The position numbers and the translations under genes were made by a program. Positions 11,728-23,149 of a stretch of 64,000 nucleotides of DNA are shown one piece after another. Each line of letters opens with the position of its first letter. Position 1 is the first letter of the stretch. The notes beneath the pieces were generated by a model. It saw nothing but the letters and a program-made list of their open reading frames with translations, did no database searches and was not told where the DNA came from. Source of the DNA: Rattus norvegicus (taxonomy: Eukaryota > Chordata > Mammalia > Rodentia > Muridae). The stretch is from the NCBI RefSeq assembly GCF_036323735.1, contig NC_086032.1, positions 46,431,335 to 46,495,334 of the forward strand, read 5' to 3'.

Positions 11728-12591
11728 CAAAAACAATGCCTTTATGAAATTCATAGACAAATGTTTAGAACTGGAAAATATCATCCTGAGTGAGGTAACC
11801 CAATCACAGAAAAACGCACATGGTGTGCACTCATTGATGAGTGACTATTAGCCCAAATGCTTGAATTACCCTAGATGCATAGAACACATGAAACTCAAGA
11901 CGATGATCAATATGTGAATGCTTCACTCCTTCTTTAAAAGGGGGAACAAGAATACCCTTCGCAGAGAATAGAGAGGCAAAGATTAAAACAGACACAGAAG
12001 AAACACCCATTCAGAGCCTGTACCACATGTGGCCCATACATATACAGGCACCCAATTAGACAAGATGGATGAAGCAAAGAAGTTCAGGTTGACAGGAGCT
12101 GGATGTAGATCTCTCCTGAGAGACACAGCCAGAATACAGGAAATACAGAGGCTAATGCCAGCAGCAAACCACTGAACTGAGAATAGGACCCCCTTGAAGG
12201 AATCAGAGAAAGAACTCGAAGAGCTTGAAGGGGGTCGAGACCCCTTATGAACAACAATGCCAAGCAACCCGAGCTTCCAGGGACTAAGCCACTACCTAAA
12301 GACTATACATGGACTGACCCTGGACTCTGACCTCATAGGTAGAAATGAATATCCTAGTAAGATCACCAGTGGAAGGGGAAGCCCTTGGTCCTGCTAAGAC
12401 TCAACCCCCAGTGAATGTGATTGTTGGGGGGAGGGCGGTAATGGGGGGAGGGTGGGGAGGGGAACACCCATAAAGAAGTGGAGGGGAGGGATTGGGGGAT
12501 GTTTGCCCAGAAACCGGGAAAGGGACTAACATTCGAAAGGTAAATAAGAAATACTCAAGTTAATAAAAAATAAAATAAAATAAAATAAAAA
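11728..12591 (+). mobile_element. 5'-truncated L1 nested in ORF1 of the left-arm L1
   Basis: It starts in the last codons of ORF2 (aaaaacaatgcctttatgaa), runs through a G-rich 3' UTR (12,420-12,500) and ends in an AAAAT-type tail at about 12,591. The short sequence cagaataa occurs just before it and again right after the tail, a likely target-site duplication. The right-arm copy of the host L1 (near 35,500) reads straight through with no insertion, so this element arrived after the inverted duplication. Confidence 0.88.
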
Positions 12592-13020
12592 AACCCAGAA
12601 TAACACAGATAAACAAATCGAAGCCCTTAAAGAGGAAACACAAAAGTCTCTTAAAGAATTACAGGACAATACAACCAAACAGGGGAAAATATTGAACAAA
12701 ACCCTCCAGGATTTAAAAATGGAAATAGAAACAATAAAAAGCACACAAAGGGAGATAACCCTGGAGATAGAAATCAAAGGAGAGAGATCAAGAGATATAA
12801 ATGCAAGCATCATAAACAGAATACAAGAGATGGAAGGGAGAATCTCAGGGGCAGAAGATACCATCGAAAACATTGACGAAACCTTCAATGATAATGTAAA
12901 ATACAAAATGTTCCTAAGCCAAAGTATCCCGGAAATCCCAAATACAATGAGAAGGTCAAACTTTTGGATAATAAGTATAGAACAGAGTGAAGACTCCCAG
13001 TTTAAAGGCCGGTAAATTTC
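12592..13020 (+). pseudogene. L1 ORF1 fragment (coiled-coil and start of RRM)
   Basis: ORF1 encodes the RNA-binding chaperone of the L1 particle. The frame at 12,692-13,015 gives a Lys/Glu-rich coiled coil (LKMEIETIKSTQREITLEIE) followed by the start of the RNA-recognition domain with the MRRSNFWIISIEQSEDSQ block, close to the usual RRPNLRIIGIEE motif. It then hits a stop, and the C-terminal part is lost. The N-terminal part is separated from it by the nested L1. Confidence 0.8.
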
Positions 13021-13289
13021 TTAAACAAAATTCTTAAACTTCCCTAACCTAAAGAAAGAGACACCAGTAAACATATCATATGCATACAAAATTCCAAATA
13101 GATTGGACCAGAAAAGAAATTCATAAAATACTCAAAATACAAAAGCATGAAACAAAGAAAGAATATTAAAACTGTAAGGAAAAAAGTCAAGTAATATGTA
13201 TAGGCAGATGTATAAGAATTATACCAAATTCTCACCAGAGAGTATGAATGGAAGAAGTTCTGGCGCAGATGTCATACAAAATAACAACA

Positions 13290-16250
13290 AATATAACAGA
13301 AAGTTCCCATATATATGGAAGTTGAACAACACTCTACTCAATGATAACTGGGCGTAAGAATACATATAGAAAGAAATCAATACTTTATAGAATTTAATGT
13401 TAATGAAGGCATAACATACCCAAACTTATGTTACACAATGAAAGCAGTGCTAAGAGGAAAACTCTGAGTGCTTCTGAAAAGAAACTGGAGAGATGATGCA
13501 ATAGCAGCTTGACAGCACACCTAAAAGCACTAGAAAAAAAAAGAAGCAAATATACGTAAAATGGGTAAAAGTCAGGAAATATTCGAACTCAGGACTGAAA
13601 TCAACCACATAGAAACAAAAAGGACTATACAAAGAGTCAACAAAACCAAGAGCTGGTTCCTTGTGAAATCAACAAGATACAGAAGCTCTTAACCAGAATA
13701 ATCAGAGGGCACAGACAGTGTATTAGGATTAACAAAGTCAGAATTGAAAATGGAGACAACCGAATCTGAGAAAATTCAAAACAAAATCAGCTCCTACTAC
13801 AAAAGATTATATTCAACATTCCTGAAAGTTTGGAGAAAGTGGACAATTTTCTCAATAAATACCAGGTCCTAAAGCTAAATTGGAAACAGATAAACCATCT
13901 GAATAACCCCATAACTCCTAAAGTAGTAGAAGCAGTTATTAAAAATCGACCAACCAAAAAGAACGCAGGAAAAGATGGGTTTAATGCAGAATATTATCAG
14001 ACCTTCATAGAAGACCTCATACCAATACTGTCTGAACTATTCCACAAAATAGAAACAGAAGGAACACTATCCATTTCCTTCTATGAAGCCACAATTACGC
14101 TTATGCCTAAAACACTCAAACAGTCACAAAGAAAGAGAACTTCAAACCAATTTCCCTTATGAATATCCTCACAAAAATGCTCAAGTTATCGCAAATTGAA
14201 TAAAAAAACACAACAAAACAATCATCCATCAGGATCAAGTAGGCTTCATCCCAGTGATGCAGGAATGGTTAAATACATTGAAATCCATCAATGTAATCCA
14301 CTGTGTAAATAAACTCAGAGGGAAAAAATGATAATTTCATTAGGTGTTGTGAAAGCATTTGACAAAATTCAACACCCCTACTTCATAAAAGTCCTGGAAA
14401 GATCAGGAATTCAAGGTCAATACCTAAACATAGTAAAAGCAATATACAGCAAACCAGTAGCCAACATCAAACTAAATGGTAAGAAACATGAAGCAATTCC
14501 ACTAAAATCAGGGACTAGACAAGGCTGCCTACTCTCTCACTACTTATTCAATATAGCATGTGAAGTTCTAGCCAGAGCAATCAGAACACAAAAGGAGATG
14601 AAAGGAATACAAATTGGAAAGGAAAAATCAAAATATCACTATTTGCAGATGATGTGATAGTATAATTAAGTGACTCGTACAGTTGCAACAGAGAACTACT
14701 AAGCCACATAAACAACTTCAGCAAAATGACTGTGTACAAAATTAACGGAAACAAATCAGTAGCCTTCCTCTACTCAAAAGATAAACAGGCTGAGATAGAA
14801 ATTAGGGAAGTGACGTCCTTCATAATAGCCACAAATAACATAAAATACCTCACTGAGACTCTAATCAAGTAAGTGAAAAATCTGTATGACAAGAACTTCA
14901 AGTCTCTGATGAAAGAAATTGAAGATCTCAGAAGACGGAAAGACCACCTATGCACATGGATGGGCATTATTAATATAGTAAAAACAGTCATTTTGTCCAA
15001 AGCAATCTATACATTCACAGCAATCCCCATCAAAATTCCAACTCAATTCTTCCCAGAGTTAGAGCAATTTCCAAATTCATTTGGAATAACAATATCTCAA
15101 GAGAGTGAAAACTGTTCTCAAAAATAAAAGTATTCATGGGGAATCACCAGCTCTGCCCACAAACTGTATTAAAGAACAATAGTGATAAAATTGTATGGTA
15201 TTGGTAAAGGGACAGGTAGGTAGCTCAGGATTGAAGACTGAGAAATGAACCCACACACCTGTTGTCACTTGATCTTTGACAAAGGTGCAAAGGTGCTAAA
15301 ACCATCCAATAGGAAAAAAGACAGCATTTTACCAAATGGTACTGTTTCAACTGGAGGTCATCATACAGAGGAAATGCAAATCTATCCATTCTTATCTATC
15401 GCCCTGTACAAAACTTAAGTCCAAATGGATCAATGACCTACACATCAAAGCAGATACACTCAAACAAATAGAAGAAAAATTGGATAAGAGCCTTGAACAC
15501 ATGGGCACTGGGGAAATTTTCCTGAAAAAAGCAACAATGACTTATGCTCTAAGATCAAGAAGCAACAATTGGGACCGCATAAAACTGCAAATCCTCTGTA
15601 AGTCAAAGGACATTGTCCTTGTGACAAAATGGCAACCAACTTATTAGTAAAAGATCTTTATGAATCCTACATCTGATAGAGAGTTAATATCCAAAATATA
15701 AAAAGAACTCTAGAAGTTAGACAGTAGAGAGCCAAATAACCCTATTATAAATTGGGTACAGGGTTAAACGAAGAAATCTCACCTGAGAAATATCAAATGA
15801 CTGATAAATACCTGAAGAAATGCTCAATACCCTTAGTCATCAGGGAAAAACAAATGAAAACAACCCTGAGATTCCAACCCACACCAGTCAGAATGGTTAA
15901 GATCAAAAACTCATTTGACATCAGATGCTGGCAAGGATATGGAGAAAGAGAAACCCTCCTACATTGTTGGTGGGATTACAAAATGGTAAAACCCCTGTAC
16001 AAATCATTCTGAATGTTCCTCAGAAAATTGGACATTGCCATACCTGAGCACAATGACTCTTGGTCATATACCCAAAAGATGTTCCAACATACAATACAGA
16101 TACATGCTCCTTTATGTTCACGGCAACCTTATTTATAACAGCCAGTAGCTGGAAAGTACCCAGATGCCCTTCAACCGAGTAATAGTTATAGAAAATGTGG
16201 TACATCTACATAATGAAATACTACTCAGATATCAAAAAATGATTTTATGA
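13290..16250 (+). pseudogene. L1 ORF2 remnant (reverse transcriptase and C-terminal region)
   Basis: ORF2 supplies endonuclease and reverse transcriptase for L1 copying. Fragments in order: the WKLNNTLLND-type block near 13,320, the RT fingers at 13,830-14,160 (KKNAGKDGFNAEYYQTF), the palm block with KAFDKIQHPYF near 14,350 and RQGCLLSHYLFN near 14,520, the FADD catalytic motif near 14,645 just after a frameshift, then C-terminal blocks to about 16,250. At least five frame breaks are present and most of the endonuclease domain is absent. Confidence 0.85.
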
Positions 16251-17115
16251 AATTCATAGGACAATGGATGGAATTAAAAAAATATCCCGTGTGAGCTAAC
16301 CGAATCACAGAAAAACACACATGGTATATACAGACTGATTATTGGATATTAGCTCAAAAACTTGGATTATGCAAGATATAATTCACAGACCACATGAAGC
16401 TCAAGAAGAAGGATGAATAATTTGCGGATGCTTCAGTCCTTCTTAAAATGGGGAACAAAAATATTCATAGATGAAGATTTGTAGACAAAGTTTTGAGAAG
16501 AGACTGAAGGAATGACCATTCTGTGCCTGCCCCACATGAGTATACAGCATATGTATGCATACATATATACACATATTCCCACACCCACCAAAACTAGGAA
16601 AGATTAATGAACCCATGAAGAGCATACTGACAGGACCCTGATATAGTTGTCTCCTGAGATATGCAGCCAGAGCATGACTGATACAGAGGTGAATGCTAGC
16701 AGCAAACCATTGAAGTGAGAATGGAGTAAACACTGGAGGAATTAGAAAAATGATTGAAGGAGCTGAAAGTGCTTGCAACTCTGTAAGAACAACAATACCA
16801 CCAACCAGAGTCCCCAGGGATGAAACCACAACCCAAAGGCTATACATGGATAATTCCATGGCTTGAGCTGCGTATGTAGCAGAAGATGGACTTTTGGGCA
16901 CAACTGAAAGGAAATGCCCTTGCTCCTGCCAAAGCTGGACCCCCAGTGTACAGAAATATCAGCGGGGATGGAAAGGGGCCTGATAGAAGGCCCTTCCCCT
17001 GGGGAAGGGGAAAGCCCTCATAGAATAAGGGGAGTGAGGTGACATAGGGGCCTTATGGAAGGAAACCGGAAAAGGGAATAACATTTGTAACATGAATAAA
17101 AATATCCAATAAAAA

Positions 17116-18370
17116 ATTACAAAAATTTATGTGTTTTAGAAATCTTTTAAAATGTGTAAAACAGGTAATATACCACATAAATAAAATCACATTGGGAAAA
17201 TGATACTTGAGTATAGAAATATGCTTTGATAAAATACAGCAAGTATCATAAACATCATGGGAAATTTGAGATGTAATGCACAAAATCTTGATCAGAACAA
17301 TAGGATGTTTGAGGGAGAATAGACAATATAAATGGGAAAGGAAGAAGCTAAATTAGGATTATTTAAAGAAGATCAAGATTCTACTGTACATAAAGAAAGT
17401 ATTTTTAAAAAAAGCATAATCATAACAAACAAAAACAAAACGTCCGATAGTAAGTCCATTTCCTTTATACAAAAGACAAACATATCAAAAAAGAAATCAT
17501 GGAAATTAACACATTCAAAATAGCCAGCAAAACATAAATGATAAAAAATTAAATTAAAAAGTAAAAAGTCAACCCAGTAGTGGTGGTACACATCTTTAAT
17601 CTCAGCACTTGGGAGATAGAAATAGGGGTATGTCACTGAGCTCAAGGACAGCCTAGTCCAGAGAACGAGGCTTTCACCGAAAAACGGCCATGGCTGGTAC
17701 ATAAAGAAGCCCCATATCAAAAATAAAGAAAAAATGGAAAAAAAACATTGGAAGAAGCTAGAAAATTATTTTAAAAATTATGACATTTGAAGAGATACCA
17801 GATAATTTTAAGATTTCTCATGCTCAGGTGTTTGTTTAATATTGTGAAAATAGTTATTTTAGAAAAAAATCATATAATCAATAATTTTCATAAAGTACCA
17901 ATCCACTTTTTCACAGAAACTAAAAATAGAACTGCATTCAATTTGTAATCACATAGACAAATGTAAAATCAAAAAAACACTGAAAAGTAGGTTCATTGCT
18001 GCAGGGAACGCCTCCCAGGTATTACATGATAATACAGATCTATAATAATTAAGATATCATACTAATCTAATATAAATATATACATTATTCAATAGCATAA
18101 AATTGTCAGGACAGACATAAGTCCACTCATCTATAACCTGAAGTTTACAATGTTACCAAGAATACACAGTGAAAAAAAAATACAGAATCCTAAAGATATT
18201 GTTCTGGTAAAATTAGGTAATACATGTAGAAGGATGAGACTTACTCTTTACCTCTGATTGTGAAAAAAATTCAATTTAGAGCACACCAAGAGTTAAAGTA
18301 TAAAGCAAAATATTCTAAATCTGATAGAAGGAAAATTAAGAAAATGATATAAATTTGTTTTTTTTTAAGA
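17116..18370. other. AT-rich unique stretch, left arm only, with one B1 SINE
   Basis: The 3' flank of the left-arm L1. Apart from a B1 SINE (17,566-17,712) I recognise nothing. The first 75 bases or so (gtgttttagaaatcttttaa and following) recur in the same orientation at about 30,563-30,612, inside the right-arm L1, as a displaced piece. Otherwise the block is absent from the right arm. Confidence 0.55.
17566..17712 (+). mobile_element. B1 SINE
   Basis: It matches the 7SL-derived B1 pattern: gtggtggtacacatctttaa, then ctcagcacttgggag, a diverged middle, and ctcaaggacagcctagtcca. It is about 145 bases with several substitutions. The tail is followed by A-rich sequence. It lies in a block present only in the left arm. 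Confidence 0.82.
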
Positions 18371-19490
18371 AGGACATTTCTTTTTATAAGAATTTTTTAA
18401 AATTTACTTTCAAATGTTATCCCCTTTCCAGGTTTCCCATCCATAAACTTCCTATCCCATCCTTCTTCCACCGTATTCTATGAGGGTGTTCCCCTACCCA
18501 TCTAACCACCCCTTTCTGCATCCTTACCCTGACATTTCCCTATACTAAGCCATTGAGCCTTGGCAGAACCAAGGGCTTCTCCTCCCATTAGGGCCCAACA
18601 AGGCCATCTCCTGCTACATATGCAACTGGAGTCATGGATCTTTCCATGTGTACACTTTGAATGTTGACTTATTCTCTGGGTGTTCTGAATGGTTTATATT
18701 GTTGTTCTTATGGTTTGGCAAAAGCCTTCAGCTCCTCTAAACCATTATCTAACTCCTCCAGTGTGGATTCCATTCTCAGTTCAATGGCTGGATTTGAACA
18801 TCTGCCTCTGTATTTGTCATGCTCTGGCAGAGCGTATCAGGAGACAGCATATAAAGCACGTGTCAGCATGCACTTCTTGGCATGAGCAATATTGTCTGGG
18901 TTTGGTGGCGGTATGTATATGGGATGGATCCACAAGTGAATGAATCGCTCGGTGACCTTTGCTTCAGTCTCTGCTCCAAGCACTGTCTCTTTATTTCTTC
19001 CCGTGAATATTTTTGTTCCCTCTTCTAAGGACTGAAGCATCTGCACTTTTTGTCCTTCTTCTTGAGCATCATGTGGTCTGTGCATTGTATCTTGGATAAT
19101 CAGAGCTTTTGGGATAATATACACTTATTGGTGAGTGCATACCATGTCTTTTGTGTATGTGTGATTGGGTTACCTCTCCAGGATAATATTTTCTAATTCT
19201 ATCCAATTGTCTTTGAATTTATAAAGTCATTGTTTTTAATAGCTGAATAGTACTACATTGTATAAATTTAACATATTTTCTGTAACCATTCTTCTTTTGA
19301 GGGAAATTTGGGTTATTTCCAAATTCTGGCTCTTATAAATAAGGCTGCTATGAACACACTAGAACATGTGTCCTTGTTATATGTTGGATATAAGGTTTAG
19401 GGGATATGCCCAGGAGTGTTATAACTGGTCCCTCCGTAGTACTATGTCTAATTCTTCATAAAGTTAGATAGAACACTTTAAAAATTCGTT
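18371..19490 (-). mobile_element. 5'-truncated L1, antisense
   Basis: The antisense 3' UTR starts with a T-rich tail and caaatgttatcccctttcca, then pyrimidine-rich blocks. It continues through the 3' UTR and the last part of ORF2 (antisense of the terminal tgctatgaacacactagaac block near 19,345) to about 19,490. There it abuts L1 sequence in the opposite orientation. No usable frame remains. Confidence 0.82.
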
Positions 19491-20485
19491 TGGAATAATT
19501 AAAACAAGACAGGATTGTGATAACTATCTTTAACAATTAAAGAACTGCTGGTGGAAACATAATCCCTGACCTTCAATCTGTATTACAGAGCAATAGTGGT
19601 TTTAAAAAAAAAGGTATGATATTGGTACAGACACATGCAGGTAGATCAATATAATCTACCAGGGTGGAGGTGGTTGGGGTGGGGAAGCTGGACCCTCAGA
19701 AGTGCAGACAGTCTTTAGAACACACAGGAGACAATTACTTTCTTCCCACATTCCTGTCCCAAGAGGATACAGGCTGGTACCCACACACCTATGTTCACTT
19801 GATCATTGACAAAGGATCTAAAATCATCCAGTGGAAAATGGAAGCATTTTCAACATATGGTCCTGGTTCAACCAAGGTCAACTTGTAGATGAAAACAAGT
19901 TGATCCATTCCAATAGCTCTGTAGAAAGCTGAAGTTCAAGTGGATCAAGGAACTCCACATAATACCAGATAAACTCAAACTAATAGAAGAAAAATCAGAA
20001 AAGAAACTCATGCACAAGAGCACTGGGGAAAGTTTCCTTAACAGAACAATTGCTTATGCAATAAGATCAAGAATTGACAAATGGACTTCATAAAATTGCA
20101 AAGCTTCTGTAAGGCAAAAGACACTGACATTAGGACAAAACAGTAACTAACAGATAGGGAAATATTTTTATTAATCCTATACCTAATAGAGGAATAATAT
20201 CCAAAATATACAAGGAGCTTAAGAAGTTAGACTCCAGAAAATCAAATAACCCTAGTAAAAATGTGGTAAGGAGCTAAACAAAAATTCTCAGCTGAGGAAT
20301 ATTGAATGGCTGATAAGCAACTAAAGAAATGGTCAGCATCCTTAGGATTCAGAGAAATGCAAATCAAAACGGCCCTGAGATTCTACCTCACACAAGTTAG
20401 AATGTCTGAGATCAAAAAATCAGGTGACAACAGATGCTGGGGAAGGTATGAAAAAAGAGGAACAGTCATCCATTTTTGGTGGGTT
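19491..20485 (+). mobile_element. L1 ORF2 3'-part fragment, sense, with an inverted 5' UTR piece
   Basis: Most of this block is the ORF2 C-terminal region in the plus direction (tggtacccacacacctatgt through ttctacctcacacaagttag). At 19,655-19,770 an L1 5' UTR piece of about 120 bases interrupts it. This piece is the reverse complement of 20,830-20,960. The block stops abruptly at about 20,485, where antisense 5' UTR begins. The arrangement is consistent with inversions during or after L1 insertion. Confidence 0.72.
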
Positions 20486-20960
20486 CCTGCACTTTCCTCT
20501 TGCCATCAGCTTGTCTCTGGTGTTAGCTTGTCTTGCTGATTCTGACAGTGGCTTGTCTTCCTTGTATGCCTGTGTCAATATGCCTGTAGACCTGTTTTCT
20601 TTCAGGCAAATCTGGGAACAGAGAGCTGGTCTTTTTTTGTGTGTCCTGAAGCCTGCAGGTGGGTTGTTTGGTGGAGAAGAGTTGTTCTTACCTCTGCTCT
20701 AAGGTGTGTAGGTGCTCCTTGCTGCTGCCTTTCAGTTCTTGCTGCTGGCAGAAACCCTAACAGTCCTACCCCTAATTGTACCTAGATCCCTGTGCCCAGA
20801 GCACACAGATGGTACCAGACTGTTTCCTCTTGGGTCAGGAAAGTGGGCAGAAAGTAATTGTCTCCTTTGAGTTCTCAGGACTGTCTGTACTTCTGAGTTT
20901 CCAGCTTCACCCCCCAGCCATTCCTCCACCCTCCACTCCCACCCCCACCGCCAAATAGTT
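20486..20960 (-). mobile_element. L1 5' UTR fragment, antisense
   Basis: Antisense L1 5' UTR monomer sequence (tcttgccatcagcttgtctc, then the tgtttggtggagaagagttg and ttctcaggactgtctgtactt blocks). No ORF sequence is attached on the expected side. Together with the piece at 19,655-19,770 it can form an imperfect hairpin. Confidence 0.75.
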
Positions 20961-22384
20961 TTTGATGTTTTGCTGTCTTAGCCAGTGTTCTCTCCTATGT
21001 GAGTCTCTCCTTTTGATTTTATTGTGAGATAATAAATATCTTGGTTTTCCTGGAGTAGTCACCATTCTTACTCTGGAGTTTTCCTTGTAGAATCCTCTGT
21101 AGGCCTGGATTGGTAGATAGATATTCTTTAAATTATGATTTGTTCTGGAATATCTCGGTTTCTCCATCTATGTTGATTAAGAGTTTTGTTGTGTATTGTA
21201 GCTTGGTCTCTTATTTGTGTTCTCTTAGTGTTCACATGACCTGTGTCCAGGCTTTTCTGCCTTTATGGTCTCTGTTGAGAAATCTGGTAAAATTCTAATA
21301 GGTCTATCTTTACATATTCCTTGGGTTTTCCCACTACTTCTAATATTTTTACTACTTCTAAGATTCTTTCTTTAGTCAGTGCATTAGTTTTTGGATTATT
21401 ATGTTATGATTAGATTTTCTTTTATGGTCTAATCTATTTGGTATTCTATAGGCATTTTGTATATATATGGCCATCTCTTTTTAGGCTGGGGAAGTTTTCT
21501 TCTATGATTTTGTTGAAGACATTTTTGGGTCCTTTGACCTGGGAATCTTAACTCTCTTGACTTCCTATCTTCTTAGATTGGGCCTTTTCATGGTGTCCTA
21601 GATTTCCTTTGGGTTAGAAGTTTTTTTTTTTTTAAGGAATCTTATCAGACTATCTCTTCTATCTCTTGTATTCTGTTTTTGATGCTTGAATCTATAGTTC
21701 CTGACTTTGTTCCTAGGTGTTCAATTTCCAGGGTTGCTTTCATTTGTGCTTCCTTATTGTTTCTACTTCCATTTTTAGGTTTGTACCACTTTGTTCAATT
21801 CCTTCAACTGCTTGATTATGTTTTCCTGTTTTTCTTTAAGATATTTATTTGCTCTTTAAGAGCTTCTGCCTATTTATCTGTGTTTTTCAAAATTTCTTTC
21901 AGTGTGTTTTTTATATCTCCTAAAGACTCCATTATCTTCATGTGATAGGATTTTAGGTCTATACCCTAATTTTCACTTTTGTCCATATATCCAAGGCTTG
22001 CCAGGGTGGGAGAACTAGGTTTGGATGATGCCAAAGTATATTGGATTTTGCTGCTTATGATCTTGTCCATGGCTCTTGCCATCTGGATATCTCTGGTTTT
22101 GGTGTTGTTGTTGATCATGTCTCCTTTTTCCATGGGTTATTGCAAGTCTCCTTGAATGGCTGTGACCCTGACAGACCTTCAGACTGTGGGATCTTCAGAG
22201 GGGCAGACAACATCAAGTCTGGGGCTGTGGATGCAGAGGATTTCCTGGAGGCCTTCAGGTTGTGTGTGGCCCTTCGTGCTGTGTGCAGCATATCTCTGGG
22301 GAGGTCTTTCAACTGTCTTGTCTTCAGAGAATTAGTAAAGGTGATGATTTGCCCCATAGGAAGGTGTGTGTCAGAAAGACTGCA
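20961..22384 (-). mobile_element. Older L1 fragment: ORF1 and 5' UTR, antisense
   Basis: Reading the minus strand from about 22,380, this holds a 5' UTR, an ORF1 coiled-coil region (antisense Lys/Glu-rich blocks at 21,680-21,960) and the ORF1 RNA-binding region (21,200-21,600). It is clearly more diverged than the other ORF1 copies here. ORF2 is missing, because the fragment is truncated where the previous 5' UTR fragment joins. A young-looking T-run sits near 21,625. Confidence 0.7.
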
Positions 22385-23149
22385 ATTAATTCTTTTTAAT
22401 TTTTATTAGATATATTTCTTTACTTACAATTAAAATGTTTTCCCCTTCATGGTTTCCTGTCCATAAGCCCCCATTCCCTCTACTCCCTCACCTCCATACG
22501 GGTATTCCCCCTATTCATCCCTCTTCCTACCCCCCCCATATTTCCCTGCACTGTGGGTCCTACTTTGGCAGGACCAAAGGCTTCCTCTTCCACTGGTGCC
22601 ATAACAAGGCTATTCTCTGCTACATATGCAATTGGAGCCCTGGGTCAATCCATGTATATTTTTCAGTAGTGGTTTAGTACCTGGAAGCTCTGGTTGGTTG
22701 TCATTACTCTTTTTATTGGTTACAAGCTTTCTCATGTCCTTCAATCCTTTCTCTAATTCCCACTAGGGGGGTCCAATTCTCAGTTCAGTGGTTTACTGCT
22801 AGCTTTGACATCTGTATTGGACATGCTCTGGTTGCGTCTCTCAGGAGAGATCCACATCAGTTCCAGCATTTATATTTTAGCTACATCAATCTTATCTAGT
22901 TTTGGTGGATATATAAATATATATATGGAGACATGTGGGGCAGGCTCTGAATGTCCAATTCTTGAGACACTTCTCTAAACTTTGCTTCCATATCCCTTAC
23001 TATGAATATTTTTCCCATTTTAAGAAGGAGTTGGAGCATCCAAATTTTCGTCATCCTTTTTCTTGATCTTTCTGTTGTCTGTGGATTGCATCTTGGATAA
23101 TTCAAAGTTTTTGGCTAATATCCTCTTATCGATGAGTGCATACTAACTG

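Larger units (their letters stand above)
10916..17115 (+). mobile_element. L1 with 5' UTR, ORF1, ORF2 and 3' UTR (left arm copy, defective)
   Basis: Order along the plus strand: a 5' UTR with two monomer-like units (starting near 10,920 and 11,149, sharing the cagacaatcctgagagctca motif), the start of ORF1 near 11,660, an inserted younger L1 at 11,728-12,591, the rest of ORF1 to about 13,020, ORF2 with most of the endonuclease missing (about 13,290-16,250), and a 3' UTR with G-rich tract and A-rich tail near 17,110. Many stops and frameshifts make it inactive. The mirrored copy is 29,814-42,875, which retains more of the endonuclease region but carries LTR insertions. Confidence 0.88.

Noticed and set aside
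13044..13235. 63-codon minus-strand frame with hydrophobic Phe-rich segments
   Set aside because: Antisense of AT-rich L1 sequence; hydrophobicity follows from T-rich codons.
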